DNA of 64,000 nucleotides from Haliclona indistincta (GCA_964017065.1 OZ024785.1:11859086-11923085), one strand, 5' to 3'; positions 11,187 to 21,418 are shown, numbered from the stretch's first letter. Notes: generated by a model not told the origin, from the sequence alone. Program-made: numbers and translations.

Positions 11187-12021
11187 TTGTTTGTGTCCTT
11201 TTTTTTCTTTTTCAGTGAAGTGCATTTCAATATCATGCTTGTACTGAGCTGTCTTTGTTTCCCCCATTGGTTTAGTTTTCCTGTTGCTGATGGCTTTCTT
11301 TATTATTAACTTGTAGCTAAAAATAATTGTTATATCAGCTCGCCTACGCATGCATGCATGCATGCAGTGGACACGAGCCCCGCCCACACTTGCTTGTAGA
11401 CCTGTACGGCGGTTATAATTATCAGGCAAGCGCAGAATGCATATGGTGATCCTATACGAGCTTACCGTTCTTCGAAGACTCCAGACAAATATGTGTTCTC
11501 CGTGATCCATACGGCGCGGCGATACTCAAGCTAGTGCTTGGTCACGTGCGCTAACCACTGCTTGGTCACGTGCGTATTGCGCAATCACAATAATGGCGTC
11601 TAATACTTAGCTGACAATGGATCACGATCGAGAAATCGCTGAATTTATATCGCCGTTACGCTAAAAACTAAGTTCAAAAGGCACCTCCCAGGAGAATTTG
11701 ACGACTGTTCGTGGGTGTTTTGGTCTCGGCATTGCTCGCGTAAAGGCGCTAGACGCGCTGAAGAAAGAAAGAAAGAAAGAAGAAAACGAAGATGACGAAA
11801 CTGGATTTTCACCGTTTCCAGGTTCGTCACTTTAGTAACAATTTCGAGCAATCTCCTTCCTACTGTAAGATGGGGCAACGTCAGGGAGCAGATCTAAGTG
11901 TCTTTTGACGTATACAATTCACCAGGCGAAATATCAGCGTTTGAACGCTAATACATTGTATGTAGCCGCCATCTTATTTTCCCGTTCAACCCTACATAGG
12001 GAGGCACTACCGTGCCTCCCT
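10799..12021. mobile_element. Repeat B: second copy of the 1.2-kb foldback-headed repeat
   Basis: It has the same order of parts as repeat A: foldback, pyrimidine-rich segment, CGCCTACGCATGCATG, GGTCACGTGCG twice, the MDHDREIAEFISPLR mini-frame, the KFKRHLPGEFDDCSW exon-like segment, and the terminal hairpin AGGGAGGCACTACCGTGCCT plus CCCT at 11998-12021. The terminal hairpin differs from copy A by an A-to-G change on one side that is matched by a T-to-C change on the other. A/B divergence is low, so the duplication is fairly recent. Confidence 0.75.
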
Positions 12022-12714
12022 AATAACGTTTTAATGGTATATTTCAGTCATTCCAAAACACCTGCAAAAGTTCAACTTTTTAAATGTTTATCAACTTGCT
12101 GACAATTTCTTCGACAGATTTGTCTAGTTTTGAATTGTCATCTGATATAGTCAACATGGCACGGTTAAATGAAGTAGAGATTAGTCTGCTACTTCCACAC
12201 AGATAGAAGGAAAAAAGTGTGTCTCTTTGGTGTACTACATTCATGATAACAACAAAAGCCACAGAAACAATTACCATTAATGCTGTCTGCGTCACTATAA
12301 TCCATCTTAGTTGGCTGACCCGAGTCATGCAAATGTTAACGAATTGCCTGAATTGAGGGGCCAGCCGAGGGGGACCCCACAAAGGTTGCGCAGTCATGGT
12401 AGGTGCTGACCCACTGAGCAATGACTGTGATAGGGCAACCCGGAGGGTGACCGCCCAAGGTGTACCTCCAAAGAGCAGGCAGCGAGACGTGGGTATGCAT
12501 AATTTGTTGCACGCACGCACCAGAGCTCTTAATGATGGTGATTGCTGGGGGCCTTAATTTGTGAGTGAATTTAAGCCAGTGCGGCCCAACACCGGCTTGG
12601 GGAAAACCTTCACCAGGCTATATGAAGGGAAAAACCCACAGCAAATCAGCAGTTGTATACAGAAAACAATAGTGTAGTTGTGCGTGGTGATATGGTGAGT
12701 GTATGTCTGACTGG
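12022..12714. other. Probable 3-prime region of the minus-strand DIRS/Ngaro-like element
   Basis: Roughly 12330-12714, downstream of the recombinase gene on the minus strand, is GC-rich relative to its surroundings and likely non-coding element sequence. A 13-bp word CTCTGGTGCGTGC occurs at 16617 and, inverted, near 12520, which might be a trace of inverted ends but is too short to prove it. From 12022 to about 12330 I see nothing definite. Confidence 0.35.
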
Positions 12715-13632
12715 TTAAACAAGGTTCCTGAGTTCTGTTAGGTGAGATGGGCGAATGTATCGGCGATATGCAGAGCTGCGCCATCGTCCAAGGTGCTTGA
12801 TGGTCTTTGGGGACAGGCCTGCTTGTGCTGCGGAGGAGGCTGCACCGATCCGGAAGCTGTGAGTGTTGAACATCTTTGCGTGGTAGTGGGCTTTCCGGAG
12901 ATAGTATCGGAGATAGTAAAGGCAACTTCTTCTGGATAAGGGCTGATGGTTAGCGAAGGTAAACAGTGGGGAATCATGATGATGCTTGTGCTTGACAAGG
13001 TATTGATCCATTGCTCTATATGGGCATATATCTGTGTTGCTGTGAAGGCGGGGTAGATACAGAGTGTGGCCTTTGAAGAACTGGTCGGTTTTCGAGTGTG
13101 GCAGGTGGTATGTGAAGTGATTTTTCGACCAGCGGATGTTGTTAACTGAAGGATGAATTTTGGGGTTGAAGGCCTTGCTTGGTGTGGTGAACTCGCTTAT
13201 TCGGAGGAAGCCGAAAAATGCTAGGGTGAATGCAGCTGTGAGCATCAAGCGGTCATGCGAGCGTACATTGCGGGATTGCTTGATGGCTTGCAGTATGTCA
13301 GCGAGGATTCGTGTTGTTATTGGCTGTCGTGGAGTTGATGATGGGAGGGCTGTATGAGCCCTTCGGAGACCCTTCTTTACCATGTTGAGGGTTGGGTTGT
13401 GAGAAGTGGGATTGGGTAGTCTGGCCTGGCGATGGAGAGAGCCCACCGCTGCAATGTACACGTCAATGGTACATGGTGAGAGTGTATTGCTGAGGTCGGC
13501 TGCAAAGTATGCAATTGTTGCTTTACTGGCTGGTAAAGGCTGCACGTTGTGATGCTTGCAGAAATTGAGGAATCTGCGAGTACCTGTGTTATAAGTGGTT
13601 AGCGTTGACCTTGCCAGGGAGTGCTTGATCAA
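12715..13632 (-). CDS. DIRS/Ngaro-like tyrosine recombinase (YR)
   Basis: This 305-codon uninterrupted minus-strand frame encodes the enzyme that inserts DIRS-type retrotransposons by tyrosine-recombinase chemistry rather than by a DDE integrase. The N-terminal core-binding part has STLTTYNTGTRRFLNFC; the catalytic part shows the first Arg in GFLRISEF (about residue 150), HSFRIGAASSAA containing His and Arg (about 258-261), and LGRWRSSAYRRYI with the nucleophile Tyr (about 289). Length and order fit Ngaro/DIRS enzymes. It follows the RT/RNase H ORF on the same strand by about 65 bp, as expected for the last gene of gag-RT-RH-YR. No lesion is seen in this gene, although the RT gene is damaged. 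Confidence 0.92.
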   Translation of the reverse strand: MIKHSLARSTLTTYNTGTRRFLNFCKHHNVQPLPASKATIAYFAADLSNTLSPCTIDVYIAAVGSLHRQARLPNPTSHNPTLNMVKKGLRRAHTALPSSTPRQPITTRILADILQAIKQSRNVRSHDRLMLTAAFTLAFFGFLRISEFTTPSKAFNPKIHPSVNNIRWSKNHFTYHLPHSKTDQFFKGHTLYLPRLHSNTDICPYRAMDQYLVKHKHHHDSPLFTFANHQPLSRRSCLYYLRYYLRKAHYHAKMFNTHSFRIGAASSAAQAGLSPKTIKHLGRWRSSAYRRYIRPSHLTELRNLV

Positions 13633-13697
13633 TTCCTGGACTTGCCTAGTCAGAGGGTGGTTAGTACCCCAGGGGTGGGTGTGGGCTCCTTGGCTGC

Positions 13698-14207
13698 CTA
13701 TGGGGCAAGAGAGAAAAACCGTGAGAATTGGCGACGTGACAGTGCATCTGCTAGCTGGTTATGTCTGCCAGGCAGGTGTTTAAGTTTAATGGTGAAATTA
13801 TGCCGCGCTGCATGCAAGAATAATGTTCGAAAGAGTTTGAGAAGACGAGGGTGCTTGGAAGACATGTTTTGCCAACTATCAACAATTGCTTTGTTATCGC
13901 AGTAGAAGTGGATCCGTTTTTGGTTCCAGTGGTGACCCCATGTGAGCGTTGCCGCGAGGATGGCGAAGAGCTCTTGCCATTGAATGGATGTGGTGGGGGA
14001 CAGCTGCTGGTGGGGTTGCCAAGGGTAGTGAAACCACTGACCGCTATAGTAGGCACCACACCCATGTGTGCCTGATGCGTCTGTATACAATTTGAGCTCA
14101 GAAGCTTTAGTGGTGTTGGGCTCAAGGAATCGAGCTGTGCCATTCCATGTTGGTAGAAAGTCTTGCCACCATTGAATGTCTGCGCGAGCGTGAGAGTTCA
14201 GTCGCAA
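13698..14207 (-). pseudogene. RNase H domain of the DIRS/Ngaro-like element (frame-shifted from RT)
   Basis: The frame contains the RNase H signature in order: LYTDASGTHGCGAYY (Asp), SIQWQELFAIL (Glu), FYCDNKAIVDSW (Asp) and LPGRHNQLADALSR (Asp). The domain removes RNA from the cDNA hybrid during reverse transcription. It should be continuous with the RT at 14208-15381, but the two are in different frames and overlap by 86 bp. Between WLHRR and RRLISLS about 25-30 residues expected in this family are absent and a tandem GGTAGCTTT pair is present, so I infer a deletion repaired with a small duplication. Confidence 0.85.
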
Positions 14208-15381
14208 TCGGTGATGTAGTCGGCGGGCTTTGGTACTTAGTGAAATGAGGCGCCTTGGTAGCTTTGGTAGCTTTGCGCCGGTGAAGCCATGCTTGCAGTT
14301 CGGTTAGGATGTCGCGATGTTTGTCAGGTGGGAGAGATATTTGCCTCGTTGTGGAATTAAGCTCCAGGCCAAGAAATGTCAGATTGGTGGTAGGGCCTTC
14401 GACTTTCTCTGTGGCAATTGGAACCCCCAGCCTGCTGCATGTTAGGAGAAAGGATTGAAGGTGAGTGGCACAGTCTGAGGAATCTGCAGGTCCTGCGAGA
14501 AAGTAGTCATCGAGGTAGTGAATCAGCCCGCGAATCCCGTGGTTGTTTTGGAGAATCCATGCTAGTGCCTCTGCATATTGGTTGAATAGATAAGGAGCAG
14601 ATCTTAAGCCAAAAGGAAGGCAGGTGTCAAAGTAGAACTGACCTTTCCAGTGCATACCAAGCAGTTCCCAGTCTTGTGGGCATACGGGGATCATCCGGAA
14701 GGCTGATTTCAAATCTACTTTTGCCATTAGGGCACCAGGTTCAAGTGAGGAGAGAATGCGGACTGCGTCGTCGATAGAAGTGTACTGCAGAGAATAGTCT
14801 TCTTTTGAGATGTAGTCGTTTATACTGGAGTTGTAAGGGGCTGACAGATGTAGGATCATTCTCCATTTATTTCCTTTTTTCGGGACTACGCCAAGGCCGG
14901 AGCAGCGCAAAGCAGGGAGTGGGCGCTCGACGAATGGACCTTGTATTCTTCCACTGTTGACTTCTTTCTGGAGTTCAGACTCAATCACGTCTGGATGCTC
15001 GTAAGCAGATGATAGATTGCAAGTGTTTGTTGGACCGCGCGGGCCCTGATAGCCGATGCTAACGCCGTGTCTTATGCCTTCCAGTAGCCGAGAAACAAAG
15101 GCCTTGTCGGGGTGATTTACTAGCTCGCTCTCGAATTGAGAGTGTCGTAGAGGGGTGTGAGCTCGAGTGAGCTCAGGTACGGCGGTTGGGGCAGCCCCGG
15201 CCTGGGTGTGCGCCCAGGCATCCAAGGAGCCAGCAGACGTGAGCGAATGCACACTCATCGCCTCTGGTACACTTGTTGGCGTTATAGCGTCTGCAGATTT
15301 CCCTTCCGGTGGCTGTGTGAGTTGCTTTGTCCGAGTTCTGTACTGGAGGGCCGAGGCGAGAGGTGACTGTTGGACGGTCAC
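14122..15381 (-). pseudogene. Reverse transcriptase of the DIRS/Ngaro-like element
   Basis: This 419-codon minus-strand frame holds the RT fingers and palm: VVPKKGNKWRMILHLS, AKVDLKSAFRMIPV (first catalytic Asp), LPFGLRSAPYLFNQ, and the catalytic LIHYLDDYFLAG. The last roughly 50 residues after WLHRRKATKA are out of frame, so the RNase H domain is not reached in this copy. The N-terminus overlaps the gag ORF by about 209 bp in another frame, an arrangement seen in these elements. It would be expressed from the same transcript as gag and the recombinase. Active-site residues are intact; the frameshift makes this copy defective. Confidence 0.9.
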
Positions 15382-16546
15382 GAAAGGAATTCACGCCATG
15401 GCGTCGCTCATCTGGGTTGTGGTATGAGGAGGGTGTCGGCGGTGAGGGATGGCGAGTGAGGCTCCACACATAGATGTCTTCTCGAATTGAGTCCCACCTT
15501 ATGGATGGATCTTGACTAGCTGCTTGTCGAAAGAGGGCATCATAGCGGAGACAAGCCACTGGGGAGTACTGTGAGAACAGCATTACTATCAGGGTTTGGT
15601 ATTTAGCCAATTCAAGGGCCATACTGGGCTGGAATGAAAGGCGAGTGCACAAATACCGATTCCATGCCTCCAACCACGAAGCCAGGTCTGTAACTTGGCG
15701 CCGTTCTTTGGACTGGCGGCGTTGTTTTTTGTGACGTGTTGGAATGGCGAATGGTGGTGTGTCTGGTGGGGTGAGTAACTTATCGAAATTAACATACTTA
15801 CCCCGCCTGATTCGGTGGACCAGTTTCCTGGGGACTGGAGGAGCGCAGCTGACTCCGCTTAGATGGCGTGATGGTGATGAATCGCTGGAACTAGTGTAAT
15901 AGTGATGATGTCGGCGGCACCGGTGACTTCTGCAATCGCTGGAGGTTGAGTCACTAGAGCTAGAGCTGTGTCGTCTGCGAGAACGGCTCCTGTATGTGGA
16001 ACTGCTTGAAGAGGATGATGATGAGCGAGATCGGCGAGATGTGTGATGTCGTCGGGTACGATGCCGGGGATGTTGGTGGGCAGAAGAGGATTGTCTCTTG
16101 CGCCTGTGGCGACTTTTGCGGAAATGGCGGCTGCGCCTTTCCCGAGAACGGTGACGGTGGGCTGAGGTACGGCTGGGCTGCTCATGCTCGGACTCGCTGG
16201 AGCCTGGGGTGGACTCGGTGTCGGGGAGTTGAGGGTCCTCAGACTCGCTGGAGTCTGAGGCGGAAGCTGACTCGCCGTCATCAGACCCGCTGGGGTCAGG
16301 TGGCTGCCGCTGGGCAGAGGAGCTGGAAGCGGTGCTGTCATTACCGCCAGTCGCTGGACTGGGGTGTGCGCCAGAGCTTAGGTGTTGTAGCAAGCGCTTG
16401 AGAATCACCTCGCGGCGACCGGTGGAGTCGAGGTGGTATGTGTCCAACTGGTACCTCAGCGCTCGTACAGTCATTTTCCTGACCTCCGAGGCTGTTGGAG
16501 GAGCTCGAGTAGGCTGCCGTCCCGTGCTCCTGGTGTTGCTAGACAT
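15173..16546 (-). CDS. Gag-like protein of the DIRS/Ngaro-like element, SAP and CCCH zinc finger
   Basis: An uninterrupted 457-codon frame. Residues about 22-57 (EVRKMTVRALRYQLDTY through VILKRLLQHL) resemble a SAP DNA-binding helix pair. Residues about 65-225 are a long Ser/Arg/His low-complexity region rich in RS dipeptides. The C-terminal half contains a globular part (WLEAWNRYLCTRLSF, VACLRYDALFRQAA) and ends with the zinc-binding ICRRYNANKCTRGDECAFAH followed by VC and further Cys/His. It is the first ORF on the minus strand, so likely a structural nucleic-acid-binding protein. The gag ORF at 31698-33108 has the same SAP-to-zinc-finger plan, which supports the call. Confidence 0.85.
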   Translation of the reverse strand: MSSNTRSTGRQPTRAPPTASEVRKMTVRALRYQLDTYHLDSTGRREVILKRLLQHLSSGAHPSPATGGNDSTASSSSAQRQPPDPSGSDDGESASASDSSESEDPQLPDTESTPGSSESEHEQPSRTSAHRHRSRERRSRHFRKSRHRRKRQSSSAHQHPRHRTRRHHTSRRSRSSSSSSSSSTYRSRSRRRHSSSSSDSTSSDCRSHRCRRHHHYYTSSSDSSPSRHLSGVSCAPPVPRKLVHRIRRGKYVNFDKLLTPPDTPPFAIPTRHKKQRRQSKERRQVTDLASWLEAWNRYLCTRLSFQPSMALELAKYQTLIVMLFSQYSPVACLRYDALFRQAASQDPSIRWDSIREDIYVWSLTRHPSPPTPSSYHNPDERRHGVNSFRDRPTVTSRLGPPVQNSDKATHTATGREICRRYNANKCTRGDECAFAHVCWLLGCLGAHPGRGCPNRRT

Positions 16547-17139
16547 TTGTTCGAGGAGGGATAGAGCACTGACAGGGAACAGAGAAGAGCACGATGACAG
16601 ATAACAGAGTGGAGCCCTCTGGTGCGTGCACGTTTCGATAACTGCGCATGTGTAAGGAGGAGCACGTGCCGTAGGCTGGGGATTAACTGCCTCGCATCAT
16701 TAATCACAATTTTCCCCAAAATTGACCTTTTTTTCCAGCACGAAGAAATTACGAAAACAGAAAAAGTAGCTTAATTTTAATGTTCGCTTTTAAAGCAGCT
16801 ACAAACAGCCTAAAACTCCCAATACTGAACCGTCTCTTACTGTCTCATTGGCGATGACTGAGGGGAGCTAGTATTATTATTGCAGTATAATAATATTATC
16901 ACAGTTTTATTTATTTTTGATAATAAATAATTGATCTCCTATTAATAATAATTCGCTGATTTACTTTGTCAAAAAATTATCACTAATAAATAAAACTATT
17001 TAACTGGTGAGAGTGGCATTCCTTTATCACCACAAAGTGGAAAACGTACCAATAGTAAGCCCTCTCAGTTACAGATGCCATCTTCAACACCAGAAGGGTA
17101 ACCAAGAGTTTTACCACGCTCACACTGTACCAATAGTAG
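16547..17139. other. Non-coding, AT-rich junction
   Basis: Up to about 16720 this is likely the leader of the minus-strand DIRS-like element. From 16740 to 17000 it is AT-rich with TAATAATAAT runs. No gene is supported. Confidence 0.45.
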
Positions 17140-18625
17140 GCCCTCTAAGTTGCCAGTGCATCCTTCAATGCCTCCGTTTCCTCATCCATCACCTCCAGTG
17201 CATCCTTCAGTGACTCAGTTTCCAGTAGCCCCTTCAATTCCCCCATTTCCATCTACGACAGGATCATCAGCATCTTGTTTTTTGAATTCTCCGTCCTCAG
17301 ACACAGAAATTTCTTCTGATTGTTTATTAATTAATTTTATAGCAACTACTGTACAACAGTCAGGTACCAAGCTACCATATTCTAAAGAAAGCAGCATGGT
17401 ATTTATTTATACTTCTGGACTGCCAAATGGCCTTCAACTAAAGCACCCATCTTCTTATGGCTGTCAACAGCTGAAATCAATATTAGATAACAAAATCAAT
17501 TTGAAGATTTGTGGTTTGTTCCACATATGGAATTCCCAATAGATTGAAAAGTAGCCAAAAAAGGATTGACAACCCTCGGAGTCTCCGCTTCCTCCTTTGT
17601 TGCTAACAGTACATGCCCATGAAGCCCACAAATTGGGGCTTGAAGTCCACCTACACCTATTTCGAGTCCAGCTATAGCAAGTTGTTGAAGAAATTAGCAC
17701 TGAACACTTCAAGAATGCTACCAACTTGGTACAAAACTCACAGCGACAATCAAGACCAATTTGGTGCCTGTTGGGTATGCTGTTCAAGAGTGGAGGGAGA
17801 CACACTGAGATATACGAGAGGTGAGAGCAGTACTGCTGTTTTCCTTCATTGTCTCGTGTAGCTCTATGGCAGCTGGCACTAAAACAACGCAATGATACAT
17901 GTGAAAATACAGAAGACAAGTAATGCTCTTTCTCGTACAGTACCTGATGTGGCGCGTCCTCACTGGCAGGCATGATACCGTAACGATATCTTTCTTGCTG
18001 GTGAGACATACGAAATTCACTCCAGATGGATGTTTTGGACTCCTCAAGCAGCGATTCAGGAAGGAAATTGTCAGCTCACTGGACGACATCGCCTCAGTTG
18101 TGAATGCATCTGCCAAGAGCAACATTGTCCAAATCGCTGGACGAGAAGATGGAACAGACATCATTCCTGTGTACGAATGAGCGAACTTCCTAAAATCACA
18201 CTTCAAAAAAATTCCAAACAAAAAAATATCATCACTTTACCATTACAAGAGACTCACCTGGAAAAGTTAGCCTGAAGTTAGATGCCGACAGCAGTCCAGT
18301 AGCATTTCAAATGCTAAAGAACAAGTTGCAGCCACAACCTGATGTTCTTCCTGATGTTATACCACCACCAGGACTTTCTTCGGAACGACAGTGGTACTTG
18401 TACGAACAAATTTGGCAGTACCGGACTCCACATACGCAAGACATTATGAGCCCCCTTCCAACAGTATCAAAGCCAAGAGGCAACCAGACTGAAGAGCCAG
18501 AACAAGAACTGAAGTCATCTCCTGAGTCAACTCCTCCGTCATCTCCTCCTTGCAAAAGATCTAGAATATGCAGCGTGTGTGGAGAGACAGGCCACAATGC
18601 CAGAAGGCCACAATGCCAGATCTAG
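17140..18625 (+). pseudogene. HTKF-type transposase-like gene with C-terminal zinc knuckle
   Basis: The plus strand carries ordered blocks in changing frames: a Pro-rich PVHPSMPPFPHPSPPV; a block around 17600-17900 ending in QSRPIWCL; LMWRVLTGRHDTVTISFLL; HTKFTPDGCFGLLKQRF; SSLDDIASVVNASAK; IPVYE-stop-ANFLKSHF; PPPGLSSERQWYLYEQIW; and finally a basic CKRSR followed by the knuckle CSVCGETGHNAR. I recognise the HTKF-x-D-x-CFGL plus PPGL-x-RQWYL pattern from multicopy invertebrate proteins (I believe the Pfam DUF7869 group), probably transposases; the name is from memory. Several frameshifts and stops make this copy dead. A second fragment lies at 24471-24757 and a more decayed one at 1330-1738. 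Confidence 0.6.
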
Positions 18626-18681
18626 TCTACCAATGTCTAAACCTCCCTCAGCTATCTTAGATGGCTTCCATAAAAATCTGA

Positions 18682-19083
18682 ACTCCTTTTGAAAGTGAAC
18701 TAAATGAAGTAGCTAAACAGACATTGCTCTCTCCTGATGAAGTAAATATTTGGATCGCACATGTGGACGACGTTGCCAGAAACAGACGACGGGGCACACA
18801 GAAGGCAGCCAAAACCAGGATGAAGAAATCTAACTCTACATGTACATCTGACACTAGTCAACAGTCGACTATATCTCAAGAAAAAGTCTATTACTGTAGG
18901 GTTTGTCAAGAGCAGTATGTCGAGTATACAGAAACTGTGGAGACGTGGATCGTATGTGACAGTTGCAGTAACTGGTACCACTACTCGTGTGCAGGACTTA
19001 CTTCTGAACCAGAAAGTTATGTGGTGAACTTTGGTGGTGAGAAGAATATCCATATGGGCTGTAGAAGTTGGCGTCATCCATGA
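18682..19083 (+). CDS. PHD-type zinc finger ORF, possibly second protein of the preceding transposon
   Basis: An open frame without its own ATG runs to a TGA at 19081. It encodes LSPDEVNIWIAHVDDVARNRRRGTQ, a basic linker, and a Cys/His cluster YYCRVCQEQY ... WIVCDSCSNWYHYSC, which matches the first six ligands of a PHD finger (C-x2-C, C-x2-C, H-x2-C). The final Cys pair is not clear, so the domain may be truncated. It starts about 60 bp after the zinc-knuckle gene on the same strand, so the two may be exons or partner proteins of one transposon. PHD fingers bind histone tails; a targeting role is inference only. Confidence 0.55.
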   Translation, partial: TPFESELNEVAKQTLLSPDEVNIWIAHVDDVARNRRRGTQKAAKTRMKKSNSTCTSDTSQQSTISQEKVYYCRVCQEQYVEYTETVETWIVCDSCSNWYHYSCAGLTSEPESYVVNFGGEKNIHMGCRSWRHP

Positions 19084-19442
19084 TTATCATCCATGTGCTT
19101 ATGAACTGCGCATGCGGGTTTTGTACAGCTATGTACAGCAGATATACACTGCTGCACAGCTGTAGCTGCTGGTCAGACCGCAATTACTGCTGACAACTTC
19201 CCTTCGCGCTAACTTAACTGTGATTAAAAAATATTGATTTTATCACAACATAATAAGAATAATAAGTATTATTATACAACAGCATTGGAAACCTGTGCGA
19301 TGAACAGTGAGGATTATAACGGTCGGCTATCGGCCATTTTACCGAACAATGGTTGTAATGGCCAGGTATTAATTTGTGGTGTACATTAATAACAAAATCA
19401 CATGTGCATGCGCTAAGTGCAGCTAGGAACTAAGATCGTAAG
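19084..19442. other. Short non-coding stretch
   Basis: AT-rich with ATAATAATAAG repeats; no coding or structural feature supported except that it is immediately upstream of the small gene starting at 19443, so it probably contains that gene's promoter. Confidence 0.35.
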
Positions 19443-21418
19443 ATGGATCAAGAAGCAAGTAAGCAAATCTGCATTTATGCCAATGGATAGGTTTTACTGA
19501 CTTTCTACTTAGATATAAATGTACCGGAAGAGTAGTTGGAGCTACTAGAGCGGTGGTTTGAAGGTATGATTCAGTGTTACTTAAACTTTGCACCTCACCA
19601 TTAGATGATGATTGGCAATATATCTGGGGGGAGAAGCTCCTCCTGCTCTAATCGAAGAGGGAGCTATACAGAGAGAGCCGAATTAAACAGGTCACTAGCT
19701 AGCTAGCGAAAGAGGGAAAGGGAGTGGAGCAAGAATTGCTTAAAACACTATCTTCTCCAATGTAGCGTCCAAAGTTAACTTGTGTATTTACATTATACCA
19801 CTCTATTTTTAATATCTTTTATGAGATAGTATCTGTTACCTGAAGAAGTTAGGTCATTACTCCAAACCTGCGTTGGATTTCCATACCAGCACCTGCATTG
19901 GTGTTCAAGATATGCGGTACAGTTTACCAGCCAATATTTCTCAACTCTACCTTCATCACAACACACATTACACTGTGCAAAAAAGTTAATTTCTACAAGC
20001 TTGTCTCCAATAAATACTTTTGAGCAGTGCTGATAGTGCGAATCGTTAGTTGCTAGTTTAATGCTTTCGGTGAAAGCAACTGCACTACATTTTATGAACA
20101 GTCTGCCTATATCAAAGGAGCATTCCCCTATTTCTGACTGTACCACGGGTCTTACTTTTTCTAATGCTTCATCATCGAATGCTGATTCCATAATTGGAGG
20201 CAGGGCTTGAAAATCACTAGCTGACCTAGATGTTTCAGACAAGGATCCCCTTTCTATAAAACGTGACTTCAGTATATCAGCAAACTCTTCTTTTATGTCG
20301 TCTGGCCACTGGTCTATTGCTACATCCTGCAGTTTATTAAATTTCCTAATCAGTTGGATTGTAACAGTGTGATTGTTGGTTTGAAATGTTCCCAAAATGC
20401 CATTCATCCTTTCAAAAGAATACAACCAAAATGCATATACAGGACCATGGTCTCTAATGCAATCTGTGAGAAGGGCAACTAAATGCAAATTGGGTGCTAG
20501 TGACTTTTTCCCACACAGGGATTCAAATTTTTTGCAAAAGGTTTCAGTAAGCTTATCACTTGTTTTTAAATCAGATTTATTGATCTCCCTAACACATAAT
20601 TCTGCACAGCTTAACAAACATCAACCAACAAGCATAGTCTCTGTGAGGTATTGCACCCTTTAGAGCATACAAGGAAAAGTACATTGTCCAGTTTTTCCAT
20701 TGGTCGGCTTTAAGACCCGAAGCGTTGGAAGCCAGCTTGTAGGAAATTCGTCCTATGTTTTGCGGTAGGCAATGGTAGGCATTTGACAGAAGAAAGAGCA
20801 TGGTAACTGAGAATGAAAAAAATACTTCTACCAGCTGACTGTAGACTACATGACGGATGAGTCCGATGACGACACAGGCAAGGTCATTGTCCTCCATAAG
20901 TTGACTTGGCGCTCTGAAGGTATTAAAATTTAGAATAATCATTGATTTCATTTTATCATTGATCTATTTCAGAACTGAATGCTTGGATAAAAGAGCTTGA
21001 TAAGAGGTACGAGAGGAAGATGGAGGGGAAGGAGTCAGTCACTCCCTACAAGAAGAGAACACAAGGTGCAGCTTCAACCAGCAAGCCACCACCCAGTGCT
21101 CCAAAGTGGGCAGTTGATCCATATGTGTTGTCTGCTGGTACGTTACAACAATTGTAATAGACGCACACGGCTGTTTGAATATTTTTAAAAACTCATGCAT
21201 GCATGCACTGATCTAGTTAAAGCATTGGTTCACTATGCTACGTACATTGTATACAGAATCTGAGACACAGCAGAGAACTGACCAAGATATCGATGCTACT
21301 GAACAATCTGGTACACTATGAAATAATTTCCGTGCGTACACTAACATTATTTTTATAACATGCAGACGATGCAGTGGCAGATGGGAGCATTGAATTCAAC
21401 TTTGCTACAACAGACTGA
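19443..21418 (+). CDS. Small five-exon gene of unknown function with all phase-1 introns
   Basis: Exons at 19443-19458, 19513-19563, 20973-21137, 21257-21310 and 21366-21418 have GT-AG borders and every intron falls after the first base of a codon, so the frame joins cleanly. The product, about 112 residues, starts MDQEA, has a helical acidic segment (LELLERWFEELNAWIKELDKR), then RKMEGKESVTPYKKRT, a Ser/Pro linker and an acidic tail ending GSIEFNFATTD. One in-frame TAG in exon 2 (after NVPEE) breaks it, unless it is read through or the site is polymorphic. Intron 2 (1.4 kb) contains an antisense CACTA transposase relic. The segment resembles a coiled-coil adaptor; no known family is recognised. 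The consistent phases make the model more credible than any single exon. Confidence 0.6.
19793..20951 (-). pseudogene. CACTA/En-Spm-like transposase, C-terminal part
   Basis: Two minus-strand frames joined by a one-base shift near 20605. The upstream part has LPQNIGRISYKLASNASGL and KADQWKNWTMYFSLYALKG; the downstream part has LAPNLHLVALLTDCIRDHG and PVYAFWLYSFERMNGILG. This pair of blocks is typical of the region after the catalytic core of CACTA-type transposases (tnp2/DUF4218-like), with the conserved GP-x-Y-x-FW-x-x-x-FER. The N-terminal catalytic core is absent and no CACTA ends were found. It lies inside intron 2 of the small gene at 19443-21418, opposite to its transcription. Confidence 0.65.

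Larger units (their letters stand above)
12330..16720 (-). mobile_element. DIRS/Ngaro-like tyrosine-recombinase retrotransposon
   Basis: Three genes lie in the order gag, RT-RNase H, tyrosine recombinase on the minus strand with no LTRs or DDE integrase visible. That set defines the tyrosine-recombinase retrotransposons. Outer limits are approximate because I could not establish the split or inverted terminal repeats by eye. One lesion (RT/RH junction) suggests a recently inactivated copy. Confidence 0.8.

Noticed and set aside
12080..12520. 146-codon minus-strand frame downstream of the recombinase
   Set aside because: Crosses the presumed element border and has no recognisable domain.
12330..16720. 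LTRs for the recombinase-bearing retroelement
   Set aside because: No long direct repeats were found on either side, and tyrosine-recombinase elements lack normal LTRs.
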